From: Chiua virens
Lineage: Eukaryota; Basidiomycota; Agaricomycetes; Boletales; Boletaceae
Direction of reading: 5' to 3'
DNA: 64,000 nt
NCBI GenBank assembly: GCA_019787685.1
Contig: JAHNUO010000024.1
Location: 124,001 to 188,000 of the forward strand
Shown here: positions 1-10,295 of the stretch, one piece after another
How the letters are laid out: each line of letters starts with the position of its first letter
Position numbering within the stretch: position 1 is the stretch's first letter
Position numbers and translations under genes: made by a program
Notes under the pieces: generated by a model
The model's input: only the letters and a program-made list of their open reading frames with translations
Told to the model about the DNA's origin: nothing
Database searches by the model: none

Positions 1-1490
1 ATTCGTCCTACCAATCTTGTTCCTTACACGACGGGCGAGATGCCAGGGAATGACTGTATAAGGACGTGGCATGTTCGCATTCTGGTCCTGGAGAGCGGTC
101 TGGATGGCTCCTAGTTGTAATCACGGACAGCAACAAATTACTTCACGATGCATAACTGAGCGGGACGAGATGGCACACTCGTCAACTTCCGAGTGATACA
201 GGAAGTTAGGAACGATTGCAGGCGCTGACAGGTGTCTGTATATTTGCGGTGAGTGGCAACAAGGAAACAGATCCCAACAGTTGCAATGAAACGGAACCTG
301 CGAATACCCAAGCAAGAACGGCGAAAACTGCAACTCAGGGAACTTGAAGGCTGTTGGAAAATACAAATTCGACTCCTGTTTTGTGTCGATTGGGTAATCT
401 CAGTGGGCCCACTACGATTCGGATATCGGCAGTGGTGAGGATGACACCTCCGAGGTGGTTCGGCGTAACTGGATGACGTCGCTTACTTAGAAGGCTGTGT
501 CCCCCTCGCATGGAATGATGGTCGTGCTTTCTGGTTATCCAGGGTACCGCATTGGTGCGCAGATGGTAGTCATCCACTGCCAGAAACTGCAGAGTTGGAC
601 GACTGTCGCGAAAGCTCGTGGCGGCGAAATTCTGATTAAATCTGACAGAAGTATCCTCCACGGAAGGCGACATACTGAACATTGATTGAGCCACTTCTTG
701 GCATAACAGAGGGTGTCAAGGAAGAAAGAACAGCATATCGACTGTGATGCGATCTGGAAGGAACACTTCAAGGGACCGTGGGAAAATATAGGGAATCGGA
801 GGTTATGCCACGTAGTACTAAGTCCGAACCGAGCCGAGTCAGGAGTCAGCGCTTCAGCGCTTCCGAGTCAGCATTAACAGGCTAACAGCCTGAGAAACAG
901 TTTTACTCAGAGACCTTCCACACATCCTTATTGTCTTTTTCACACGAGTGTGTTTCGGCCATCGAATGCCGCGAGACACATCGTGAGATTCAAAATTCGT
1001 GGAACAGTATCGATCACAGAGCTTCAAGCTCGCTGGAAAAAAACTACATAGAAGGTATTTCGTTGCGTTCTTTCTTTCTACCCACATCGCCAGCGAAGGA
1101 CAAATTTCACGACCAAATGTACTCAAGATCACAAAATATGTCTGAGGGAGACCGAAATTCGTTCATATTCTAGCAGAACGCAGTAGCCTGACATAGAGAC
1201 ACTAAGGGCACAGAACTCACTTCGTCTCGCGGTGCTTATCGGCCCTGGAGATGATATACTTGTGTCTGTCAGACGCAGTAGCACAAAGATTTAAACCCCT
1301 GATTCTCTCCTTAATGTCATTGTCCAGCTGGCATGCAAAACCAAATCAATGTCCGCAATCTCTGAAGCGAGATCTGTCGACAACTTCAGGGTCTTGAAAC
1401 GCAAGAATGCCGATATTTCCAACCGATCCCTGTCGGCATTCGTGAAATGACCGGAGTCAAAAGCACTGTTAAACGTCGCCATCCGGCGAT
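1..1490 (-). pseudogene. Decayed duplicated segment R, copy 1 (unrecognised gene remnant)
   Basis: This stretch matches 5.96-7.79 kb in the same orientation in three blocks: about 60-260 with 6,000-6,200, 540-640 with 6,450-6,540, and 1,240-1,420 with 7,618-7,770. Short minus-strand reading frames are conserved between copies. One carries AVDDYH followed by NAV in both (around 560 and 6,470); another carries EIADI (around 1,350 and 7,740). No frame is open over the whole length, so it looks like a dead gene copy. I do not recognise the protein. Because copy 2 lies just upstream of the laccase start, copy 1 may be the upstream region of another laccase left of the window; that is inference. 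Confidence 0.5.
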
Positions 1491-1740
1491 CATACTACGA
1501 GATGCAAAACAAGACGCGCAAAGCATTCTTGAAGCGCGGTGCTACGTCGGCATAGATGCCAGTGATTCGGCCCAGGCGGCGATCGATCGATCGTCCGTTA
1601 GTGACCACCACGAGAATGAGCGAGTCCTCTGTCGAAGCAAATCCAACTCCGTTCTGCTATAATACTTCATCAGAGCAAGTATTTTGGTCGTATTACCAAG
1701 GGCATTCAACCTGTTTGCACAGCTTGAGTGTCACGCTTCG

Positions 1741-2202
1741 CTATTTGTGTTCCCCTGACACTACGCACAACATTCTCAAACGTCCAGGAAAGTGCTTCGT
1801 TTCTTTGGCGTTCACGCAAATGTAGTAAGCAGGCATTCGTGGGTGCTTGAGCGAGGCGTCTATTCCGTTTGCCAATCCCGCATATTGATGATGAACTTCG
1901 GCATTATGGTGCACAAGGGTCAGGAAAACGACATGGCCAGGAAGAGATAGGTCCAGGACTCCCTCAATGACCAGTTCGCGAATGGCATAGAATAAAATTC
2001 CCGAGGGGTTATTGAAGGCTTCGGCTCCTATATTATGCTTGCTTGACGAGATGCTTTCTGGAGACAGGATACCATGAAGGCGAGAGGAACTGGCATAACA
2101 TAACAGGGACTCGGAAAAGCAAAGACGTACAGTGTATTGGCACAACCACGGTACCGCAATTAGGAGGTTGTTTCCTTGGATTCCAAGTCGGATACCGTCC
2201 AT
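1741..2202 (-). CDS. Unrecognised open reading frame, 153 codons
   Basis: A minus-strand frame open for 153 codons with an ATG start. I recognise no domain. The composition is not obviously repetitive and the C-terminal part is Cys/His-containing. It lies just beyond the duplicated segment R and in the same orientation, so it could be an exon of the same decayed gene. No second copy of this part was seen near 7.8-8.4 kb. It may equally be a chance frame. Confidence 0.2.
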   Translation of the reverse strand: MDGIRLGIQGNNLLIAVPWLCQYTVRLCFSESLLCYASSSRLHGILSPESISSSKHNIGAEAFNNPSGILFYAIRELVIEGVLDLSLPGHVVFLTLVHHNAEVHHQYAGLANGIDASLKHPRMPAYYICVNAKETKHFPGRLRMLCVVSGEHK

Positions 2203-2390
2203 GAATCAAATAGTCACCGGACGGAGGAATACCAAATTGAGATTTGCAAGGGGCGCAACCTTCAAGCGTACATGAGGACGAGGTTCAAATATTCAAATTG
2301 GAAGACGAAAACACTCTTTCCTGCTGACTTTGTTGCTCTTGAGAATAGGGGGGAACTTAGCATCTGCCCCCGCTGCCATTGAACTCGCCA

Positions 2391-3600
2391 TAAATCATCG
2401 ATGAACAGCATACTGAAGGAGAGCCGCCACGGTCACGGTGGTGTCTATGTTGGGCGCTGGCTCAGAGCGGACGCCGCCACTATACTATGCCATTTCTAGA
2501 AACCTCCATCCGAGTCGGCCAAAAGTGCTGCCATCCAATTCAAGTCACAGTTCCCTATAACAGTGGGAAGGTACCACAGATCAGTGAAGAGGCTGTTCGG
2601 TTGAGGCTCGAGCCAGTGCACCCACATGCATGGTGGCTGTAGCTCACCGTCAACGGGGACATCTTCCCTCACCACCGGACGGTGGCGTGAGCGGTAGATT
2701 TGCCTCCATGCCAAATATGTACTTGTTTGTGGACGAGACGGCGCTAGTACGTTACGACACGCCACATCATTACAGCCCAAACGTCTCCCCCTGGCATTTC
2801 GATAGACTCAGCCTCTGCGGCTCTGCCAGTATGCGTCGGAGTTTCTATTTGCTGGTAACGCCGGTGATGGGCCTGCTATGTAAGCAGCTTTGACTTCAAG
2901 TAGGCATTGCTGCAACCTTCATGCAGTTCCGTCTTGTGTCCGAGCCACGAACGCCTCGCTGAATCAACATACGGGCAAGCCTAAAAATACAGTTGGGATG
3001 ATTTAGGTATATTTACACCATCCATAGTACCCACTTTATGAGCTGTAGAATCGATGAAGTTTTCGAGCTCGAGATAGAAAAGAATACATTTAAATATTCA
3101 TTCTTTGCAGGCACGCGTCTTATGTAAAGATATTTATAATAGTCAACCTTCATAATCTTTGTCCAAAAACAATCAGTTCTGACAGTCTGACGCCATTCCC
3201 GAGTCGATCGGATGTCAAAAGTTGGCCGGCGCTCCGAATGGTTCCAAGCCCCGGTCAGATGCAGTGCTATCAGAATCGAGGTCAGGTGACAAGTGCCAGC
3301 GGTTGCTAAGAAGCCAGCATTCAGGATATTGTCCCCTTTACAGCACACTATTCTTAGGAAGAAAGAGAGCGAAATTCCGCGTTACATTCGAATAGATTAG
3401 ATGTATGATCAGGATGATAAGCATCCTAAGAATTAAGTACATCATAAATTTTAAACATATCCTTAAAGGCGATTCTAGCAAGAGTCCTCGATAAATATCC
3501 GATTAAAGGCAATAACAAAGAAGCATTAGGCTGAAAGAGCGACGCGAAATGGAGGGGTATCCATGCACGGCTTTAACGTTTAATTGTGCACGAATCCCTC
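2391..3600. other. No supported gene
   Basis: Only short overlapping frames are present (for example about 94 codons minus at 2,496-2,780), with no recognisable motif. The part from about 3,000 to 3,480 is AT-rich. This is the 3' flank of the laccase gene, whose stop codon is at 3,621-3,623. Confidence 0.5.
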
Positions 3601-3620
3601 CGAGTATGATTGCCCCGAGG

Positions 3621-5746
3621 CTAATTATTGCATAATTGACTCCAGGCGGCTGTGTAACAAAGAATCAATCTCCGCAGTTTTGTAGCAGCAAACTAAGATG
3701 ACGTACTTGGAACCTGTTCCGTAGCCACTTGATCCGTCGCTTCGGCCATGACAACAGCGAATCCACTAGAGACAGGGATCAGCTCTACAAACCAAAGTCA
3801 GTGAGATCGAATTGAACGCACTGGTGAAGATGCCAGTCAATGTGGCTAGAAACCGAAGTGTGAGATCATACGAGGTGAATTGGATTCTTCAAGCACTTTA
3901 CTCACCAGTGAAGGAACCAAGGTCCAGGGTTATCAGTGGTGAAACGAATCGTCACATTATCTGTGGCTGAATTGCCGATGGAGACGACATCGCGGCGGAC
4001 AGGATTCGCGTAGTTGTAGGTAGTCGATCCCGCAGACCTCACAACAGAAAACGAGTGCTGTGAGAAGACGATCGTTGAATAAAGGTCACAAAGGCCAAAG
4101 TGGGTCACATACACCATGCAAATGGATAGGGTGCTAAAGGCGCGTGAAAGAGTCAGTTTGGGCCAACGTTTTACCAGCGTAACACTTACGGGACCCCCAG
4201 GTGCTGCTGCAGAGTCGGGGAAGCTCAGCTCTATAGTCTTGTTCGCGGGGAGTTGATAGACGCTTCCATTTGGCAGCAACTGCGAAGCTTGCGTAGTTCC
4301 GCTGAGAATTTGGAGAAGTACAGGAACAGGGGGGTCAACAAAGGCTTGACCGTTGAATGTAAACCAAAATGACGAGTTCTGGCCAGGAGCAAGTATAGTT
4401 TACGTCCGCTTTTCCAGGTCCAGCTACCCCAGGAGCCGCCGGGTTGGTCAAGGGGTGAAGGTTGAGCTCACTGAATGCAAGTTGATACGGGCCAGCTGTC
4501 GTCGTAGGATCCTGGACTGGTGCCCCATTGTATCGCAAGATGGCCGAATTCATACCATTGTCGGTCGAGTTACCGTTCGGACTAGCACGAATCCAATAGT
4601 TTCCAACTGTTTGGTTTGCTGTAACCACCACCGAGTAACGTTGACCAGCAAGGATGGGCAAGAAATCAACTTGTACGGGGTTCACTTCATTCCCGTCGGC
4701 TTCGATGATGGTCATCCGGTGACCATCAATCGTGAAGTTGAATTGAGGATCGCAGGATAACCCAATGACGCGGAAGCGATAGCGTAGTCCTTGCTGGACA
4801 TTGATGACTGCAAGTGGGCTTGCTGGGCCACCGACATAGCGGCCAAGACCGTTGATTAGACTTGAATTCGCAGTCACACCAGCTCCGATTATTTCGCCGA
4901 GCTGGACTGACGACGTATGGTACCTAAACACGGAGGGTTTGCCCAAAAACCTTGGTCACATAAGAGTTCGCTCACCAATCTGAGAGTGTTATAACAGTGG
5001 AAGCTATTTGCAGCGTCAACATCAGGCACTGCAAAAGTTGGTGGGAACGTACCATCATCAACGTCATACATGGATTGGAGAGGATCCTGAGGATCATAAA
5101 TGACCAATGGTCCTCGGAGGCCGTCACAGTATTGATCTCTATAATGCGAGTGATACCAGTATGTTCCGGTCTGACTCCCGACGTTGAACTGGTATTGGAA
5201 TGAATTTTGTTGCTGAATTGGGCACTGAGTCACATAAGCAACACCATCAGCCCAGTTTGTCCCTCCTTGCTGAAAGATTCCGTGCCAGTGCTTCGGAAGT
5301 GCATCAGAATACATATTAGGCAATAACATGCACCGATACTTACGATACTGGTTTCTACATCCATAGTAGTATCCGTGAGTTGATTGACAACTTGGAGTGT
5401 AAGTTGATCATTCTAGAAGACATGAGTACGCGATCTAGCTATCCTCGTAATACCCCACCTTTTGGACAGAAATCAACGGTGCAGGGAAAACACCATTCAC
5501 AAGGACCGACCTAAAGAACATCAGGAAATGCATTCAGAAACAACGATGATCGTCGACTCACGATCTGCTAAATCCATCAGGCGAGATATTCGCATTCACA
5601 ATATTGAGTTGGCTTGTAGGTCCCAACGTCCCACTCGATGTGACGTTGGTCGTGCTAGTCGTATTGGTCGTCGCCAAAGTTTTTGGAAGCGACAAAGCAT
5701 TAGAAATGGAAAAGAGGGAAAGCGCAAGGAAAGACAGGGATAACAT
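3621..5746 (-). CDS. Laccase (multicopper oxidase), single-base frameshift in exon 6
   Basis: Secreted blue multicopper oxidase that oxidises phenols and reduces oxygen to water. I place 11 exons: 5746-5562, 5510-5459, 5412-5344, 5290-5053, 5003-4976, 4923-4190, 4133-4113, 4057-3906, 3845-3822, 3765-3707 and 3649-3621; introns are 46-60 bp. The first 19 residues look like a signal peptide ([13 protein letters not shown]). All four copper motifs are seen: [26 protein letters not shown] and HCHIDWHL. Phe lies ten residues after the motif-4 Cys, at the axial position linked to high redox potential. Oddities are Ile for the usual Phe in HPFHLHGH, and HH for the usual EA after HCHIDWHL. The exon sum is 1,591 nt, one base too many: near 4,391 a T separates ADVNYT from APGQN. 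So it is a recent pseudogene or a sequence error; otherwise it would give about 529 residues. Confidence 0.9.
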
Positions 5747-5800
5747 CTCAGATGTCACTGTGGAATTGAACTGAGTGATACTGGGCTGCGAGTGCTTCAT

Positions 5801-5807
5801 TTATATT
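5801..5807 (-). promoter_or_regulatory. TATA box of the laccase gene
   Basis: On the minus strand the sequence reads AATATAAATG, with the TATAAA element immediately before an in-frame ATG at 5798-5800. A TATA box cannot sit on its own start codon, and transcription should begin about 30 bp further on. This favours the second ATG at 5746, which opens a clean signal peptide, as the true start. Confidence 0.5.
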
Positions 5808-5849
5808 CTAAAACCCCAACGATCGATGAGGCATAATCGCAGTCCTGTC

Positions 5850-7800
5850 GGGAGAGCTCAGCCTCCACTTGCGTGCTATTCTTGCAACTGCACCATCCGA
5901 GTGTCATAGTACAGCGCCACGACATAGACTTGCGGAGGTATACCTCCGTCGGTCGCGATCGTTTTTCTGACACGGCGGGCATGGTACCTAGGAAGGCTGT
6001 ATAATGGCATGGTAGGTTCGTAAACCGTCCCTGGAGAGCGGACTGGATTACTACTGGTTGTAATGACGGACGGCAACAAATTAGACCACTGCGCAACGAG
6101 CAAGACGCGCGTACTCGCCAACGTTCAGTAATACAGGAAATTAGGAACAATCAATTACAGGGGCCGACGGTTATCTGTATATCTGGCGATGAGTGGCAAC
6201 AAGTCACCTCACAACGATTAGATCAGAAATACCTCAGGAAGGAGGATAATAGACACTCATGATAATGGTTGAGATGGTTCTAGTCCCCCTACAGAGTCGT
6301 GAAAACATTTGCCAGGTAGCCTTAGTGGTCACATCATGTTTGTCGACGGATGAAATGATACATACCCGGGAGGTGATCCTGTGTAGTGACACTGCGACGT
6401 TGGCCACTCACTAGGCTATAGTCCCCTTGGAGACGAATTCTCTCCTAGCACAGCATTGGCGCACCGATGGTAGTCATCCACTGCAGAAACAGAAGAACCG
6501 CTCAAAAAACAGTCGCGGATCCGCGCCACCGAACTTGAATTGGATCGGATGGGTCCGTTGGAAGCGTCCTCACGCCGATTCGAAAAGCACAGGGAGAAAT
6601 TGATTGAGTCGTTTCCGAGGCAGTTGACAGTAACAAACAGAACAACTACAGCCACAGCGATATAATAATATTCGGAAGAGTTGCGTGGGAGACTCCCTAC
6701 GTAATAATAGAGCCAAGGCAAAGTGAAGCTTGTCCGATAGTCTTCTCTCGTTCGCCTCCAGCAGTTTTGAGAATCTGAGAATATAATGCCAGTGGTCTCA
6801 TTGTCAACGTTTAACATTTATTTACGATAGTTGTTTCTCGGACACGACCAGTTGGCCTTTTCGAGCGGAAGTCTGTTGACCGATCAGCTCGATCAGATTT
6901 CAGGTGCATGCCCCTGTTCCTTGCAAAGACTGCGGAGAGCGTCCATGCCGAAACTTCTGCTGTCACTATCCTTAACTAGAGGTGAGCACTATTTCCCGCT
7001 CGCCGAAGAGACCAGTATTACATCTTTAAACTCGTCCGGCTACTAGTAGTAGCATGATAGCATCAAAATCCACCCCGCAACAAAATTGATGCTCGGCTCC
7101 TCCCTGCACTCAGGCTCCGTACCATCACTTTGTCATACATGCGGCTACTCGGAGCTTCCTGTCAATGGACTAAAACCTGGGTTGCAGTGCTTTCTTGTTC
7201 AAGTTCTGAGGTCTGATATTGAATGCCCGAGTTTCGGGTATCAAGTACCCGATAGAACAGACCCGTCGGCTTTTGGAGTTCGAAGCTATAGGACAGTACC
7301 AGCAGAGCTCCAGGCCTGCCGGCAATCAATTAGAATGTAATATTTCTTGTCTACAGGTCTACATACGCCATACAGTGGAATATGTTCGAATCATTAAATG
7401 ACTCACATTCAGATTTGCAAATGCATTGGACTGTTGCAATGGAAACACCACGGCAACGGCGAAAGGATGTCAACTGACGAGACGTCTGACGTATGCTCTC
7501 TGCGAACCTAACATCCATCATAATACTCCACTTTATGAATTACCCAGAATCATAGATGGGAGTGGCGAGGCAAAAGCAACATCCTAGTGGTAGTGGTTCA
7601 GCTGCCACCATGCGACCCTGGAGATGATGTATTCGTTGTTCTTGTGCCTGTGACAAAGTAGGGGACACCGGAAGTATGTATATGTCCGTGTCAGCTCTCC
7701 GTAACGTCGAACGTTCATTAGACACAACCGGAATGATGTCCGCAATCTCCTCGACGAGTGCGGTGCTCGATTTACCGAAGGCTGACAAAAGATAAGTTAC
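5850..7800 (-). pseudogene. Decayed duplicated segment R, copy 2
   Basis: Second copy of the segment at 1-1,490, about 5.94-6.38 kb further on and in the same orientation. The offset grows along the segment, so one copy carries insertions. The longest minus frame (6,416-6,817) includes a hydrophobic stretch (YYYIAVAVVVLFVTVN) followed by the AVDDYH/NAV motif shared with copy 1. Another conserved minus frame is at 7,540-7,788. I cannot name the family. It sits directly upstream of the laccase, so it may also hold laccase regulatory sequence. Confidence 0.5.
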
Positions 7801-8885
7801 AAATCCTATTCACTCTATGGCAAGGGAACGGCACACATTTCACGGAGATGAGAGCCCGTGTGAGTAAGATGAAATCTCCAAAATTGCGGACCCGTCACGG
7901 ACTAGCACACAGGTGGTGACGAAATAATTGCGTTTAATGGCTGGATGTCATATCTGGGTGGCCCATCAACACATCATGCATCATGCGTCATGAAGCGACT
8001 GCAAAACGATAGCCCCCGGACACATTTCAGTCGCAATAGTCAACCAAGCTTGTGCTAACTCAGCAGTTGCCCATCACAATCTAGGAGGAAAGAAAACCAG
8101 TTCGCGTTTACTTAAACTCTTGGCTAAACCGACTGAGGACTGACATGGTTCTTGTTCAATATCATCATTGATGAAGTAGTTTCCCATGACAATCGTCGTA
8201 TGATTGCAAGCCCTCAAGCTGTAAGGAGTGCCCATTTAGTCGACTCTTTCTTGAGAGGTACATGCCGCCAGTTGACGTGAATGTCCTTGCTGGATTCAAG
8301 TTGTCGTCGAGGGCAATATATCCCCGGCCGATTCTGTAACCCTAGAGTCACAGTTTCAATAGCACCAAGTGAGGGAGTGTTGGTCAAGGTTGGTCGATTA
8401 GCATAAGATGGGAAGAGAAGAAATCACCGTTCGAGCACCAAGGTATCCCTATAATAATTCGCAACTTCATTGTTTCTTTGATCGGGGATTGCTGGGTTGT
8501 GTGGGCAAGAACCTGTTGCAACTTGAATATCAACGGTCAACTACACATAGACGAACATCGGAACCCACTCTCAGACTAATCATGAGGATGCAACACCTCT
8601 GCCTCAGCCACGTCGAGTTCAATATTCATGTCAAGTTCCAGGGGCCGTGAATATTGGATGGCGGCGGAGAAACAGAGAGTGAAAGTTGAAGAAACTGTAG
8701 ATGTAAACCGATTCATTTTGCGTAATGCTAGTAAAGACTTCTGTTGCCAGATGCAGGCTGTTGAACGACCACGGGTCTTGCCGAAAAACGGAATTCGGTT
8801 CGGACCGTTAGCGGGCTGGAGTCGAACTGAACAGCATCTTCAACGACGACCGCCACTCACCCAGCATCGCTGCAGTGGCACGATA
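7801..8885. other. No supported gene; upstream region of the SRA gene
   Basis: Short frames only, none with a recognisable motif or matched elsewhere in the window. The right end must hold the promoter of the SRA gene starting at 8,886; I see no clear TATA element. Confidence 0.4.
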
Positions 8886-9924
8886 ATGTCAGACGACCCA
8901 TTCACAAGCGCGTCCACATCAAGGTAAGCCCTATGATTTCCATTGCGTACCCCTGTGTATATGCTTTTGGTTTCATCTAGAGGGAAGGTTTTCGGCCATA
9001 TCGAGGACATTCCCGTTTACGCCAAGTTTACAAACAGGCAAGCGTCCCTTTCATGACTTGTTTTGTCCTCAGACACAAACCTCCGAATTTATCAGGAAGA
9101 ACGTTTGCGAGGCAGGAGTTCATGCCCTACTACAAGCAGGGATCCATGGAAATGCAGACGAGGGTGCATATTCAATCTGTCTGACTGATGGCTACCAAGA
9201 CGACGTAGACATGGGAGATAAAATGTACGATGAGCCGTCTCGCTCAGAAAGTTCGCTCTTATTGTTTTCATCTGCAGCATTTACGTCGGGTCAGGTATGT
9301 TTGGCTACGTACTACTAAGCCACAAGCGTGTCTTGACAAAGCTGCAGGAGGAAGGGATGAATCTGACGGGGTTCGTTTGTCATGATTTAACACATATTTC
9401 CCCCCTGACGTTTTGTAGACCCAAATTGCACACCAGTCATTTGAATCGACGGCGAATAGGGCGTTAGTGGTGCGTTCTATGGTGGCGAGTTGCGTGTTGC
9501 AGTGGCTCACGTCCTTTCTAGATCTCCTGCGATACAAAGCGGCCTATACGAGTCACACGAGGAAAGAACGATAAAAGTTTTTACTCGCCTGACGAAGGGT
9601 GAGTCATTTGTTACTCTTGGCGATGCAGCCACTCATGTCGCGTGGCAGGTACAGGTACGATGGGCTCTACGTGGTTGATAAAGTAAGTGGCACTTCCACA
9701 CCATATTCTGGACTCATATCCGCCAAGGCCGAGATGCGACGAGGGAAGGAGGGGTTTAAAATGTGTACATTTACTCTCAGGGTGAAGTATAACTGCGTAT
9801 TGCTAGTCTATCATGCTAACTTTGAGCTTAGAGGATCCATGAGGAAGGTGTTGGTAACGTGCCCACCCGCCGCCGCCTGACAGGCAAGAAGTTGAAGCAA
9901 ATGAGGAGAAATGTGGCGAAATGA
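8886..9924 (+). CDS. Stand-alone SRA/YDG domain protein
   Basis: Ten exons give an open 190-residue protein: 8886-8923, 8981-9037, 9096-9224, 9278-9294, 9348-9370, 9419-9469, 9522-9598, 9649-9682, 9728-9781 and 9832-9924. It is almost wholly one SRA-YDG domain. Visible motifs are KVFGHIEDIPVYAKFTNR, CEAGVHALLQAGIHG, GAYSICL, DVDMGDK, IYVGSGGRDESDG, QSFESTANRAL, PIRVTRG, the YDG-type signature GYRYDGLYVVDK, and FKMCTFTLRR. A short basic tail follows. SRA domains flip out and read modified cytosine (UHRF1, SUVH families); RING, PHD and SET domains are absent here, as is common for fungal single-domain members. Intron 2 uses a GC-AG pair (9038-9095). Two introns carry good CTAAC/CTAA branch-like sites. 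The phase agrees at every junction and the gene appears intact. Binding of methylated DNA is inferred from the family. Confidence 0.9.
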
Positions 9925-10295
9925 AATATGAGCACACCATCACTTTATTTGTTTCTTTCAAGTTACTTGTATTCCCTTGCGATGTTGTTTGCAAAGTGGT
10001 CTGTATCATATCCTGTCACGTCATTACATGCATCATGCTCGCTGTTGCCCGAATTTCAGGGTCAGCCCTCCGAGTTCTAACTGGGCAGATGGGTTAATCC
10101 TAGGGCATGTATTTCAGAGTCCGTCATATAGATCCTATTTTGCATCCGATAGTGGACAGGAACTTGGAACACTTTCGAACAAGATTGTCATTGGTACTAA
10201 CTGATATCATACACCAGCAATATAACTTCAAAGGTCAATATCAACTACTGCTTCCTTCCACGCGACTCGAAACGAACGATCGCCCCCTCAAAGAC
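9925..10295. other. Convergent 3' flanks of SRA and TPR-CHAT genes
   Basis: A short gap between two genes ending toward each other. No gene or repeat was seen; it should contain both 3' processing regions. Confidence 0.5.

Noticed and set aside
4335..4400. An intron to explain the laccase frame change
   Set aside because: Coding similarity is continuous on both sides with only one surplus base, so no intron fits.
5747..5800. Upstream ATG at 5,800 as the laccase start
   Set aside because: It abuts the TATA box and adds a non-signal-like stretch; the ATG at 5,746 opens a proper signal peptide.
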